Of a DNA stretch of 64,000 nt, positions 17,109 to 26,119 are shown one piece after another. Position numbers and translations under genes: made by a program. The number at the start of each line of letters is the position of its first letter. The first letter of the stretch is position 1. The notes under the pieces were generated by a model. The model was given only the letters and a program-made list of their open reading frames with translations, was not told the origin of the DNA and searched no databases. This stretch comes from Bacteroidota bacterium. Lineage in GTDB: Bacteria; Bacteroidota; Bacteroidia; Chitinophagales; Chitinophagaceae. The DNA lies in assembly GCA_023386555.1 (NCBI GenBank), contig JAEWJK010000006.1, positions 62,001 to 126,000 on the forward strand. The letters run 5' to 3'.

Positions 17109-17969
17109 ATGAAAAAATTACTTCTGTCAGTGCCTTATTTACTTGCTACTTTATTTTCAATAGCTCAATCTCCCACAGAAAAATCTTTGTTATGGAAAAT
17201 TGAGGGTAAAGATTTGAAACAAACTTCTTATCTGTATGGAACAATCCATATTATGTGTCCTGATGACATTCAGATATCGCCTAAACTGCTAACAGCTTTT
17301 AACAGCACAAAACAATTATTTCTTGAATTGGATATGGATGATCCTTCTACCATGGCTAAGATGATGATGGGCATGATGATGAATGGTGAAAACGATTTGC
17401 AAACATTGTTGCCTGCTAAAGATTTTGATTCAGTATCTGCCATCTTTCAATCAAAAACAGGTTTCCCGTTAAATATGATGAGCCGTGCTAAACCAATTCT
17501 ATTAATGAGTATGATTTATCCTTCTTTGCTAGGTTGTAATCCTGAAGGTTGGGAAACAGAATTCATGAAACTTGCACAAGAGAAAGACATGGATATCCTG
17601 GGATTGGAAAAAGTAGAAGAACAGATCGGTGTGCTGGACTCTATTCCTTACCAGGTACAGGCTGATATGTTTTTAAAAACGATGTATAATCTTGATAGCG
17701 CCAAACAATCATTTGATAAAATGGTAGCGATTTATAAAAAGCAGGATATACAGGAAATGATCAGGATGACTTCTGAAGACGAAGATTATGGAGATTATGA
17801 AGAAGTAATGTTGAAGAAACGTAATGCTAATTGGATACCTGTAATGGAAGCTGCGATGAAAGAAAAGCCCAGCTTTTTTGCTGTAGGTGCAGCACATCTT
17901 GGCGGCAATATTGGAGTGATAAATTTACTTCGCAAACAAGGCTATAAGGTTACTGCAGTAAAGCAATAA
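17109..17969 (+). CDS. TraB/GumN family protein, secreted
   Basis: 286 residues from the ATG at 17109, which gives a signal peptide (LLLSVPYLLATLFSIAQ). TraB/GumN (TIKI-like) proteins have an EreA-type fold with two conserved motifs, both present: LYGTIHIMC near residue 41 and the C-terminal FFAVGAAHLGG, with glutamates such as FLELDMDD between. Relatives include metalloproteases, but the substrate here is unknown. A Met-rich stretch (MAKMMMGMMMN) lies near residue 80. The ECF sigma factor gene begins one base after its stop, so the two are probably cotranscribed. Confidence 0.85.
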   Translation: MKKLLLSVPYLLATLFSIAQSPTEKSLLWKIEGKDLKQTSYLYGTIHIMCPDDIQISPKLLTAFNSTKQLFLELDMDDPSTMAKMMMGMMMNGENDLQTLLPAKDFDSVSAIFQSKTGFPLNMMSRAKPILLMSMIYPSLLGCNPEGWETEFMKLAQEKDMDILGLEKVEEQIGVLDSIPYQVQADMFLKTMYNLDSAKQSFDKMVAIYKKQDIQEMIRMTSEDEDYGDYEEVMLKKRNANWIPVMEAAMKEKPSFFAVGAAHLGGNIGVINLLRKQGYKVTAVKQ

Positions 17970-17970
17970 A

Positions 17971-18468
17971 ATGCTCAGCGAAAAAGACTTTATTGAGCTG
18001 CTGAATAAACACCAGAACATCATCCATAAAATATGTAGTGTTTATATGGATAATGCTTCTGACAAAGAAGATCTTTTCCAGGAGATCACATTACAGGCAT
18101 GGAGATCTATTAAGAACTTCAGGGGTGATGCACAATTTTCTACCTGGCTATATCGTGTTGCTTTGAACACAGCCATTACTTTTTTCAGAAAAGAAAAGAA
18201 ACAGGTTGCAACTACTTACACAGAAGATTTTCCGGAATCCAGAGAAGAATTCAATCCCGTAGAAGAACAAGTGCAGGCTATGTATAAAGCTATTGCATCC
18301 CTATCAAAAATTGATAAAGCTTTGGTGATGCTTTACCTGGAAGATTATAGTTACAAAGAAATAGCTGAACTACTTGGTATGACGGTAACGAATGTGGGAG
18401 TAAAGATGAACAGGATCAAGACAAGATTGAAAGAAGAAACAAACAAACATTATCATCCTATAAATTGA
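17971..18468 (+). CDS. RNA polymerase ECF-type sigma-70 factor
   Basis: 165 residues, normal for the group. Region 2 spans about residues 10-75, with DLFQEITLQAWRSIKNFRG and FSTWLYRVALNTA; region 4 spans 108-160, with the helix-turn-helix YKEIAELLGMTVTNVGVKMNR. Regions 1.1 and 3 are absent, as expected. It begins one base after the TraB-like gene and is followed four bases later by a membrane protein, a layout that suggests sigma factor plus regulator. The regulon is unknown. Confidence 0.92.
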   Translation: MLSEKDFIELLNKHQNIIHKICSVYMDNASDKEDLFQEITLQAWRSIKNFRGDAQFSTWLYRVALNTAITFFRKEKKQVATTYTEDFPESREEFNPVEEQVQAMYKAIASLSKIDKALVMLYLEDYSYKEIAELLGMTVTNVGVKMNRIKTRLKEETNKHYHPIN

Positions 18469-18472
18469 CACA

Positions 18473-19069
18473 ATGGAACTGGATGAATTGAAAAAAATTG
18501 ATTTTAACGCACTACCAAAGCATGTAGTTTCTGCTGCTGACATTGCTTCTATGCTAAAAAATGATACTGTTTCTATCGTTCATAAAATACAAAGAAGCCT
18601 CAAGCTGGAAATAATTATCTCGATACTTTTTGTTGCAGTATGTGCATATATGATATTTTTTGAAAACAACCGGATATATAATATCTATTTTGGCTTATTT
18701 GGAATTATTGGATTAGTATTCATTATTGTGTTGCTGTTCCTATTCAAAAAAACAACAAACCTTAGTGTTACCCCTATTAGAAATAACATTGAGTCTATCG
18801 TTTCGATCATTGATCAATATATCAAACGATATATGCAATTCACTGTTGTGCTATTACCTTTCTGCTTTGGATTGTCTTTATGGCTTAGTTATAACGATCC
18901 TGAAAGAATATTGAAACCAATGGATACCAGTTCTGTTATGTATATATCCCTAACAATGTTAGCCATCGGTACAGGTGTTTACTTTTTTACGAAGTGGTAT
19001 CTAAGAAAATTATACGGAAATTATCTTCAGCAATTAAAGTCCATTGCAAAGGAATTTGATGAAGAATAA
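18473..19069 (+). CDS. Four-helix membrane protein, candidate anti-sigma partner
   Basis: 198 residues. An N-terminal cytosolic segment of about 40 residues precedes a pair of membrane helices (IIISILFVAVCAYMIFF and the next hydrophobic run ending VLLFLF), and a second pair lies near residues 115-180. The soluble N-terminus with the position right after an ECF sigma gene fits an anti-sigma factor. No zinc-binding HxxxCxxC motif is present, so it is not a classical ZAS anti-sigma. Function is inferred from context only. Confidence 0.65.
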   Translation: MELDELKKIDFNALPKHVVSAADIASMLKNDTVSIVHKIQRSLKLEIIISILFVAVCAYMIFFENNRIYNIYFGLFGIIGLVFIIVLLFLFKKTTNLSVTPIRNNIESIVSIIDQYIKRYMQFTVVLLPFCFGLSLWLSYNDPERILKPMDTSSVMYISLTMLAIGTGVYFFTKWYLRKLYGNYLQQLKSIAKEFDEE

Positions 19070-19073
19070 AATA

Positions 19074-19117
19074 TCTGATCATCAGACATCATGGATCAGA
19101 CATCATAGATCAGACAT
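19074..19117. repeat. Short direct repeats GATCAGACATCAT
   Basis: Three close copies of ATCAGACATCAT(G/A)G in the 57 bp between two convergent genes. The last copy reads ATCAGACATCCTC. Confidence 0.6.
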
Positions 19118-19126
19118 CCTCATCTC

Positions 19127-20554
19127 CTATTTCACATACCCTAAAATCTTCAACATACTTTGTGCTGATTGTTCTTTTGCATACACCCAGTCAACCAGCT
19201 TTCCATTTTTATCTTTCTCAACAATAATATGTTTTGGTGAAGGAATTAAACAGTGTTTTATTCCACCATATCCACTGATCTGGTCCTGGTAAGCTCCTGT
19301 ATGAAAGAAACCAACATACAATGGTTCTTTATTATCCGGATCATTCACATCAGCATGTTTTGTTTTTGGAAGAAAAACTTCATTGATGTGCTCTTCTGAA
19401 TCATAATAATCATGACTGTCACAGGTAATTCCACCCAATACTACACGTTGATAATCGTTATCCCATTTGTTGATTGGCAGCATCAGGAATTTCTCACCAA
19501 TACCCCATGTATCAGGTAAAGTAGTAATGAAAGATGAATCGATCATGTACCAACTCTCTCTATCGTTCTGATTTTTCTCGCCAATTACACTATAAATATG
19601 AGCCATGCTCTCTCCTACTGTAAAGCTGCCGAACTCAGTGAAAATATTCGGCATCGGAACTTTAGCTTTCTTGCATGTCTTCTTTATGTTACCAACAATC
19701 TCATTGATCATAAACTGGTAATCATATTCAAAACCTAATGAGTGTTTGATAGGAAATCCACCACCGATATTGATTGAATCTAACTCAGGACATATCTTCT
19801 TTAACTGGCAATAAAGGTTAATGATCTTATTCAATTCACTCCAGTAATAAATATCATCCTTAATACCTTTATTCAAAAAGATATGAAGCATCTTAAGCTG
19901 GAACTTATCCTCATATCCTTCTATCTCATCAACATAAAACGCTAAAATATCTTTTGCCCTGATGCCAAGCCTTGATGTATAAAAAGGAAAAGTAGGTTCT
20001 TCCTCAGCAGCTACCCTGATTCCAAGTTTGAAAGGAACTTTTACTGATCTTTTATAAGACTGTAATTCTGCAAGATTATCCAGAACAGGAACTACATTTT
20101 TAAATCCAGTATTAATAAGCTTTGCAATTCTTGAAGTATAACCTCTTTGTTTAAATCCATTACAAACGATGAAGATGTCTTTATTTATCTTTTTCTTCTC
20201 ATACAATTTATTGATGATTTCCAGGTCGTATGCATAAGAAGTTTCCAGGTGAATATCATGCTTCAAAGCCTCTTCAACAACAAATGAAAAATGAGAGCTT
20301 TTAGTACAATAGCAGTAATGATACTTCCCCTCATACTTATGACGCTTCATGGCAGCAGCAAACATCTGTTTAGCCTTATTAATCTGCATACCAATCTTAG
20401 GTAAATAAGTAAGCTTCATTGGCGTACCATATTTATCTATCAGGGCTTTCAGATCTAAACCATTGTATTGAAGATATCCATCGTCGTTCACATCAAAACC
20501 TTCCTGCGGAAAGTGGAAAGTTTGTTTCACCAGACCGGTGTAAGTATTGTTCAT
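19127..20554 (-). CDS. speA: Biosynthetic arginine decarboxylase (PLP fold III)
   Basis: 475 residues. Arginine decarboxylase makes agmatine, the entry to polyamine synthesis in Bacteroidota. It belongs to the alanine-racemase-like fold III group: YHYCYCTKSSHFSFVV carries the candidate PLP lysine, and the glycine loop SINIGGGFPIKH and FTEFGSF follow. The later region with ITCDSHDYYD supplies the substrate Cys/Asp of the second subunit. The protein is shorter than the 630-residue enterobacterial SpeA, as usual in this phylum. Diaminopimelate or other fold III decarboxylases are the alternatives. A terminator lies just upstream for the ribosomal protein genes. Confidence 0.85.
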   Translation of the reverse strand: MNNTYTGLVKQTFHFPQEGFDVNDDGYLQYNGLDLKALIDKYGTPMKLTYLPKIGMQINKAKQMFAAAMKRHKYEGKYHYCYCTKSSHFSFVVEEALKHDIHLETSYAYDLEIINKLYEKKKINKDIFIVCNGFKQRGYTSRIAKLINTGFKNVVPVLDNLAELQSYKRSVKVPFKLGIRVAAEEEPTFPFYTSRLGIRAKDILAFYVDEIEGYEDKFQLKMLHIFLNKGIKDDIYYWSELNKIINLYCQLKKICPELDSINIGGGFPIKHSLGFEYDYQFMINEIVGNIKKTCKKAKVPMPNIFTEFGSFTVGESMAHIYSVIGEKNQNDRESWYMIDSSFITTLPDTWGIGEKFLMLPINKWDNDYQRVVLGGITCDSHDYYDSEEHINEVFLPKTKHADVNDPDNKEPLYVGFFHTGAYQDQISGYGGIKHCLIPSPKHIIVEKDKNGKLVDWVYAKEQSAQSMLKILGYVK

Positions 20555-20638
20555 TTAAGAACTTTGATTTAAGAGATTAGTAAAGAACAACAAAAGTAAT
20601 TGATTGCAAAATATATGGGCTACAAATTATTCCAATAA

Positions 20639-20666
20639 AAAAGTCCTGCTGGTATGCAGGACTTTT
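20639..20666 (-). terminator. Rho-independent terminator after rplT
   Basis: 11-bp stem AAAAGTCCTGC / GCAGGACTTTT with a 6-nt loop, 23 bp beyond the rplT stop on the minus strand. Confidence 0.85.
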
Positions 20667-20688
20667 CAATATAATGTCTCTAAGGGGC

Positions 20689-21036
20689 TTACTTCTTAAC
20701 TGAAGCTACCAAAGCAGTAAAGCTTTCAGGCTCGTTCATAGCGATATCAGCTAAAACCTTACGGTTAAGATCAATACCTTTTACGTTTAATGCGTTAATG
20801 AACTGGCTATAGGTCATACCTTGCTCACGACATGCAGCATTAATACGTGCAATCCAAAGCTGGCGGTATTCTCTTTTCTTTAATTTACGGCCTACGTAGC
20901 TGTAGGTTTGTCCTTTTTCAACAATGTTTTTAGCTACTGTATAAACGTTTTTACGCTTACCGTAGAATCCTTTTGCTGCCTTCAGTACTCTTTTTCTTCT
21001 GGCTCTTGAAGCAACAGCATTTTTTGAACGTGGCAT
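20689..21036 (-). CDS. rplT: 50S ribosomal protein L20
   Basis: 115 residues, normal length. L20 binds 23S rRNA early in large-subunit assembly. The basic N-terminus MPRSKNAVASRARRKRVLK and the family segment YVGRKLKKREYRQLWI..INAA are clear. It follows rpmI by 70 bp in the same direction, the usual order. infC and thrS, which normally come before rpmI, are not present in the window. Confidence 0.97.
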   Translation of the reverse strand: MPRSKNAVASRARRKRVLKAAKGFYGKRKNVYTVAKNIVEKGQTYSYVGRKLKKREYRQLWIARINAACREQGMTYSQFINALNVKGIDLNRKVLADIAMNEPESFTALVASVKK

Positions 21037-21106
21037 AACTAATTATTTTGTTCCCGGAGGAGATTGATCAATTTTGATTTTCTCACCGACGTAAACGTCA
21101 GTGCTA

Positions 21107-21304
21107 TTATTTCATTCTTAATAAACGCATCACGAAATCTTTGTTGGCGCTGCTAACAACACCGTCTTTACGCATTGCTCTTTTACGTTTGTTTGATTTC
21201 TTTGTTAAGATGTGACGTTTAAAAGCTTTCTGAAAGGTGATCTCTCCTGTACCGGTCACCTTAAAACGCTTCTTAGCGCTGGAGTTTGTTTTTACCTTTG
21301 GCAT
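21107..21304 (-). CDS. rpmI: 50S ribosomal protein L35
   Basis: 65 residues, normal length, strongly basic. The family start MPKVKTNSSAKKRFKVTGTG and the HILTKKSNKRKR segment are present. It is the first gene of a two-gene operon with rplT. Upstream is a full Bacteroidota-type promoter and a leader with two hairpins that could be a site of control. The usual upstream infC gene is missing here; a DUF3276 gene occupies that position. Confidence 0.96.
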   Translation of the reverse strand: MPKVKTNSSAKKRFKVTGTGEITFQKAFKRHILTKKSNKRKRAMRKDGVVSSANKDFVMRLLRMK

Positions 21305-21338
21305 TTTTATAATAATCTTTCGATTACACCCTGCTGGC

Positions 21339-21402
21339 GGTACTTCACAGGAAGTACACTTGTTGAGCCTTACGGGAAATAGTCCTGATTTTTTCAGGAC
21401 GG
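21339..21402 (-). promoter_or_regulatory. Structured leader of rpmI-rplT
   Basis: On the minus strand a hairpin GTCCTGA...TCAGGAC lies at the expected RNA 5' end, and a second, GTACTTC CTGT GAAGTAC, follows. L20 is known to repress its own operon in other phyla, so an autoregulatory leader is plausible but not shown. Confidence 0.4.
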
Positions 21403-21403
21403 C

Positions 21404-21433
21404 AAAGGTAAGGCTCAGCAGTTAATATTCAAG
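21404..21433 (-). promoter_or_regulatory. Promoter of rpmI-rplT
   Basis: On the minus strand TTG, a 19-bp spacer, then TACCTTTG. Both parts fit the Bacteroidota primary sigma consensus (TTG / TAnnTTTG). Confidence 0.65.
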
Positions 21434-21482
21434 GCTTTTAAGGAAGTTTTATTAAACCAGCCGCAGTTTTTCATGGAATCGT

Positions 21483-21506
21483 TCCTTGCATCGCACACTT
21501 TTACTG
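21483..21506 (-). repeat. Dispersed short repeat R, copy 3
   Basis: The minus strand reads CAGTAAAAGTGTGCGATGCA, a diverged copy of the repeat family. Confidence 0.45.
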
Positions 21507-21575
21507 GTTGAAGTTGGATGATCTTCAAAAGAAAAGCTCCTGTTTCCAGGAGCTAATATCATAATCATATTACAA

Positions 21576-22022
21576 TTACCACTTATCTACTTCTTCGTTA
21601 GAAGAATGATTATTATTGGTAGATGGTACTTCTGCAATAACCGGTTGTTCTGTATTTGAATTGTTTTCTGCTTTTACTTCAGCAGCCACAGGTTCGAAAC
21701 CGTTTTCGCTACCTTCTACACCATCTTCACTGTATTCATGGTTGAAAGCATCGAAATCAAAATCAGGCATCAGGTCAGTTTTTACATAGTCCACTGCTTC
21801 TGAAAGAGCCTTAATGAATTTGTTGAAGTCTTCTTTGTACAAAAAGATCTTGTGCCTGTCGTATCCATTGTCATCAAAACGCTTCCTGCTCTCCGTGATG
21901 GTAAGATAATAATCATTACCCCGAGTAGCTCTTACGTCAAAAAAATACGTCCTTCTCTTTCCAGCCCTGATTCGTTTGCTATAAACGCTTTCCATTTTCT
22001 TGTCGTTATTGTCGTACGCCAC
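21576..22022 (-). CDS. DUF3276 family protein (PUR-like nucleic-acid binding)
   Basis: 148 residues from a GTG at 22022; an ATG at 21995 (MESVYSKRIRAGK) is an alternative. Residues 9-80 form the PUR-alpha-like domain, with RIRAGKRRTYFFDVRATRGNDYYLTITESRKR and IFLYKEDFNKFIKAL segments. This family is common in Bacteroidota and binds single-stranded nucleic acid in characterised relatives. The C-terminal 60 residues are acidic and Asn-rich, probably disordered. A good promoter lies about 50 bp upstream. The cellular role is unknown. Confidence 0.85.
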   Translation of the reverse strand: MAYDNNDKKMESVYSKRIRAGKRRTYFFDVRATRGNDYYLTITESRKRFDDNGYDRHKIFLYKEDFNKFIKALSEAVDYVKTDLMPDFDFDAFNHEYSEDGVEGSENGFEPVAAEVKAENNSNTEQPVIAEVPSTNNNHSSNEEVDKW

Positions 22023-22070
22023 TGTTTTAATAGAGTTTTGGTTTGGTTAATCTGGTTTTTTAAGCAGAAG

Positions 22071-22099
22071 CAAATATAGGTTTCTTTAACAATTACCAA
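22071..22099 (-). promoter_or_regulatory. Promoter of the DUF3276 gene
   Basis: On the minus strand TTG, an 18-bp spacer, then TATATTTG, fitting TTG / TAnnTTTG. It predicts a leader of roughly 40 bases. Confidence 0.6.
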
Positions 22100-22122
22100 A
22101 ATTTTCACAAAATAAAACAAAC

Positions 22123-23958
22123 CTATAGTTTGCTAAGTTCTTCATCCGATAATCCTGCCATTTGTTTTCGGAAAAGTTCTGCATAATAGCCTTGCTTCTG
22201 CAGCAATTCAGAATGAGTTCCATATTCTAAAACAGCACCCTCATTCATTACAATAACCTGGTTGAAGTTTATTGATGTTATAATGCGATGCGTAATGATA
22301 ATAGCTGTCTTCTCACCGAGATACTGATTAAGATTTTTAGTTATCTCATGTTCTGTTTTTGCATCAACAGCACTTAGACAATCGTCGAAGATGATGAGAT
22401 CACTATCTTTCATTAAAGCTCTGGCTATTGATATTCTCTGCTTCTGACCACCACTTAAGGTAACTCCCCTTTCTCCTATCAGAGTTTCATAACCCTTTGG
22501 AAAATCTTTTATCTCTTTATCAATACTGGCATACGATGCAGCCAGTTCAGCAGTGATATTGTTATTGCCTGTTACGCCAAACTCAATATTGTCTTTCACA
22601 GAATCGCTGAAAAGAAATACATCCTGCGGCACATAACTGATCTGTTCACGAAGTCTGCCAAGCGAAATATTCTTTACATCAGTATTGTTGATCGTTATTG
22701 ATCCGTTTGTTGCATCAAAGAATCGAAGGAGCAGTTGTGCTATGGTTGACTTTCCACTTCCGGTTCTGCCGACTATAAGAATCTTTTCTGCCGGATTGAT
22801 AACCAAATTAAAATTCTTTAAAGCCTGGATACCGGTATGCTCGTAAGTAAAATCAACATTATTAAACCTGATGGTTCCTTTCAGGCTCACCCCAGTTTTT
22901 CCTGTTTCATTTACAACAGTTGGAACTGTATGTAAAAACTCATTGATCCTTTTCTGAGAAGCAGAAGCTCTTTGAATCATACTGGCTACCCAACCAATTG
23001 CACTAACAGGAAAAGTAAGCATGTTGATATATATAATGAACTCTACTATCAACCCGGCTTTAGTAGCAGGATCAGTTAAAGCCTGGTAACTACCGATGCC
23101 AACGGTGATCAGTGTACTCAGGCCAATCATCAAAGCCATGCTGGGAAAATAAACGGATTCAATCTTAGCTAATCCAATAGCATTCTTTTTATATTCTTCA
23201 CTATTCTTATTAAAAAAACCATACATCGCTTTTTCCTGTACATAAGATTTGATCACTCTGATGCCGGAATAGGATTGCTGAGCATTGGTGGTGAGATCAG
23301 AAAGCAGGGCCTGTATCTTCTCGCTTCGTTGGTGAATGATCGTATTCACATAGTAAATAATGATTGCAAGAATTGGTAAAGGAGCTAATACATAGATCGT
23401 AAGCAGCCAGTCTTTCCTCACCATGAAATAAGTGCATAGAGAAATTCGCACAGCAAGATTTACAAGATACATGATTGCAGGACCAGTGTACATCCTAACC
23501 CGGCTCACATCTTCACTAATGCGGTTCATCAAATCACCGGTGTTATGCGTTTTATAAAAATTCGTATCAAGTTCCTGGTAATGCTTGAATATCTCGTTCT
23601 TCTGATCATATTCGATAAGCCGGCTCATTACGATCAATGTTTGCCGCATAAAGAACATGAACAAACCACTGAGTAAAGCCAGCACAAGAATGGTAATGCT
23701 TGCAAGAGCAATCAATGAATTTCCTTCAAAATTATTTTCACTCCAACGGATAAAAACATTCACCAAAACATCATGGTCTTTATCCTGTGCAACGGCAGAA
23801 CCTCCACTTAAAAGATTTTGCACTTTGTTTACCACATATCCTGTGATCTGTGGAGCCAATACTGCGAAATAGTTAGATGCAAGAATGAAAAATATACCAG
23901 CGACAAGCCGGTATTTATATTTGAAAAAGTATTTATTGAGAACGGAAAGGTGCTTCAA
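22123..23958 (-). CDS. ABC transporter, fused permease and ATPase (MsbA/MdlB-like)
   Basis: 611 residues, a half-transporter that should dimerise in the inner membrane. The six-helix permease occupies about residues 1-325, and the ATPase residues 345-600. Walker A is IVGRTGSGKST, the signature is TLSGGQKQRISIARAL, Walker B is DSDLIIFDDCLSAVD, and the switch His is in IIITHR. The substrate is not predictable; lipid or drug export is typical. Translation starts at TTG 23958, with a TATCTTTG element at 23974-23981 just upstream on the minus strand. Confidence 0.92.
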   Translation of the reverse strand: MKHLSVLNKYFFKYKYRLVAGIFFILASNYFAVLAPQITGYVVNKVQNLLSGGSAVAQDKDHDVLVNVFIRWSENNFEGNSLIALASITILVLALLSGLFMFFMRQTLIVMSRLIEYDQKNEIFKHYQELDTNFYKTHNTGDLMNRISEDVSRVRMYTGPAIMYLVNLAVRISLCTYFMVRKDWLLTIYVLAPLPILAIIIYYVNTIIHQRSEKIQALLSDLTTNAQQSYSGIRVIKSYVQEKAMYGFFNKNSEEYKKNAIGLAKIESVYFPSMALMIGLSTLITVGIGSYQALTDPATKAGLIVEFIIYINMLTFPVSAIGWVASMIQRASASQKRINEFLHTVPTVVNETGKTGVSLKGTIRFNNVDFTYEHTGIQALKNFNLVINPAEKILIVGRTGSGKSTIAQLLLRFFDATNGSITINNTDVKNISLGRLREQISYVPQDVFLFSDSVKDNIEFGVTGNNNITAELAASYASIDKEIKDFPKGYETLIGERGVTLSGGQKQRISIARALMKDSDLIIFDDCLSAVDAKTEHEITKNLNQYLGEKTAIIITHRIITSINFNQVIVMNEGAVLEYGTHSELLQKQGYYAELFRKQMAGLSDEELSKL

Positions 23959-24059
23959 GTGAATTGTTTAAGTCAAAGATAAGTTTCTGGGTTGCACCTT
24001 CCATTTCATTCATTGTTAATCAGCTGAAATAACCAAACTTTACTGCAAATAGCACATGA

Positions 24060-25070
24060 ATGTTCGACAGGCGTAAATTTCTACAATCCTCTTTTTTATC
24101 GAGCCTTGCTTTATTGATCAATAAAAGTTCATCAGCCAATTCATTAACTGCTGCTGTAAAAAACAAGCCTCTCGTAATTTCTACGTGGGAGCAGAACAAA
24201 AAAGCAAATGCCGCAGCCTGGAATGTATTGAGCAAAGGTTCCAAAGCGATAGATGCTGTAGAGGCAGGAGTTCAGATTCCTGAAGCTGATCCTGAAGACC
24301 AGAGTGTAGGTTATGGAGGTTTACCAGACAGGGATGGTAAAGTGACACTTGATGCTTGTTTGATGGATGAACTTGGAAATTGTGGTTCGGTGATGTTTGT
24401 TGAAGGAATCAAACATCCGATAAAACTTGCAAGATTGGTGATGGAGAAAACACCACATGTACAATTGGTAGGTGAAGGTGCGCTGCAATTTGCTTTACAA
24501 AATGGCTTTACCATTGAAAATATTTTAAGTCCGGAAGCCGAAAAAGCATGGAAAGAATGGTTGAAAGATTCACAGTACGATCCGATGACCATTCCTAAAA
24601 TTTTACAGAATGAACATCCGGGTCAGAAAAACAATCACGACACAATAGGCATGATCGCTATGGATGCAAATGGTGATCTTAGTGGTGCATGTTCAACCAG
24701 TGGAATGGCTTTTAAGATGAGAGGCCGTGTTGGTGATTCACCCATTATTGGTGCCGGATTGTATGTAGATAATGAAATAGGAGCAGCAACCTGCTCAGGA
24801 GTTGGTGAAGAGATCATTCGCATTTGTGGTTCTCATACCGTAGTTGAGTATATGAGAAATGGTTTATCACCTGAACAGGCTTGTAAAAAAACAATTGAAA
24901 GATTGATTAAGCTTCGAGGCAATAAAGCAAAAGAATTACAGGTAGGATTTATTGCTCTAAATAAAAAAGGTCAGGTAGGTGGTTATGGTTTACAGAAAGG
25001 TTTCACTTATGCTGTTCAGGACAAACAAGGTGCGAAAACCTACCATGCAAAAAGCATTTACAATAGCTGA
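24060..25070 (+). CDS. N4-(beta-N-acetylglucosaminyl)-L-asparaginase, exported
   Basis: 336 residues. This Ntn hydrolase cleaves the GlcNAc-Asn bond left from N-linked glycoproteins. It matures by self-cleavage before a threonine; the site is visible in NNHDTIGMIAMD near residue 200. The substrate-binding loop RVGDSPIIGAGLYVDNEIGAA and the later GVGEEIIR are conserved. The N-terminus FDRRKFLQSSFLSSLALL is a twin-arginine signal, so it is likely exported folded. The gene is followed at once by REP repeats and the accessory island; its likely partners cutC and GH92 are 14 kb downstream. Confidence 0.9.
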   Translation: MFDRRKFLQSSFLSSLALLINKSSSANSLTAAVKNKPLVISTWEQNKKANAAAWNVLSKGSKAIDAVEAGVQIPEADPEDQSVGYGGLPDRDGKVTLDACLMDELGNCGSVMFVEGIKHPIKLARLVMEKTPHVQLVGEGALQFALQNGFTIENILSPEAEKAWKEWLKDSQYDPMTIPKILQNEHPGQKNNHDTIGMIAMDANGDLSGACSTSGMAFKMRGRVGDSPIIGAGLYVDNEIGAATCSGVGEEIIRICGSHTVVEYMRNGLSPEQACKKTIERLIKLRGNKAKELQVGFIALNKKGQVGGYGLQKGFTYAVQDKQGAKTYHAKSIYNS

Positions 25071-25089
25071 TTTTCAGCCGAGTAACCTT

Positions 25090-25549
25090 CCCTTCTTCGC
25101 AATGTCACCCACCAGTGATCTTAATTCTATTACACTGCTTAAGGGGACATTGCGGCATCAAGGTACAAAAGCCGAAATCTCGTAAATACTAAAGCTGATG
25201 TATATCCCTTCTTCGCAATGTCTCCCGCCAATGATTTTAATTCTATTACACTGCTTAAGGGGACATTGCGGCATCAAGGTACAAAAGCCGAAAACGTAAA
25301 TACTAAAGCTGATGTATATCCCTTCTTCGCAATGTCTCCCGCCAGCGATCTTAATTCTATTACACTGCTTAAGGGCACATTGCGGCATCAAGGTACAAAA
25401 GGCAAAATCGTAAATACTAAAGCTGATGTATATCCCTTCTTCGCAATGTCTCCCGCCAGTGATCTTAAATTCTATTACACTGCTTAAGGGGACATTGCGG
25501 CATCAAGGTACAAAAGCTGAAAACGTAAATAATAAAGCTGATGTATATT
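25090..25549 (+). repeat. Four tandem large REP palindromes (type A)
   Basis: Copies begin at 25090, 25206, 25320 and 25434 (periods 116, 114 and 114). Each has CCTTCTTCGCAATGTC at the left and GACATTGCGGCATCAAGG at the right, an imperfect stem of about 18 bp, with about 40 bp between. A further 40-bp linker holds AAGCTGATGTATAT. The tandem block leads directly into the broken RAYT gene. Confidence 0.9.
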
Positions 25550-25556
25550 CATACTA

Positions 25557-26119
25557 ATGAGTGTACGCAAGCAAATAGCTCCTCCTGATGGTGTGTACTT
25601 CATCACCTTTACCTGTGCCCGGTGGCTTCCGTTATTTCGGAATAACTACGAAGTTGTTTACAAATGGTTTGATCACCTGAAGAGCAATGGGCACTACATC
25701 ATTGGATATGTGATCATGCCTACTCACCTGCATGTGGTTATAGCATTCAGAAACAATGGTAAACCCATCAACACAACAGTGTCAAATGGGAAGCGGTTTA
25801 TGGCATATGAGTAGTAAAACGCTTAGCGCAAGCTAAGCACATTGATATGTTGGCAAAATTACAGGCTTTACTATCTGCAACAGAAATAAAGCAAGGTAAA
25901 TTGCATAGAGTATTTGAGCCATCATTTGATTGGAAAGAATGCAGAACTAATAACTTTATTGTTCAGAAGTTAAATTACATCCACAATAATCCATGTAAGG
26001 CAGAAGTGTGCAAAGCACCTGAAGATTATGTGCATTCTTCTGCCAAGTTCTATTCAACAGGAGAACAGGGGCATTATAAGGTAACGAGCTCCCTTCTTCG
26101 CAATGTCTCCCGCCAATGA
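25557..26119 (+). pseudogene. RAYT (REP-associated Y1 transposase), frameshifted
   Basis: The first frame (25557-25814) encodes the Y1/HUH half: PPDGVYFITFTCARWLPLF and the HxH motif in VIMPTHLHVVIAF. It ends at MAYE followed by TAG. Compared with the intact relative at 29308, loss of a single base after MAYE (about 25812) explains the break: in the next frame VKRLAQAKHIDMLAKLQ continues the family, then VFEPSFDWKECR and YIHNNPCK, with the catalytic Tyr. The last codons run into a type A REP, so the native end is lost. An active RAYT would nick and rejoin REP hairpins. Confidence 0.88.

Noticed and set aside
25158..25487. Overlapping ORFs of 70-90 codons on both strands
   Set aside because: They read through the tandem REP copies and repeat the same peptide; no independent coding signal.
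25090..25549. CRISPR array
   Set aside because: The units are long (114-116 bp), near-identical throughout and palindromic, without unique spacers or cas genes.
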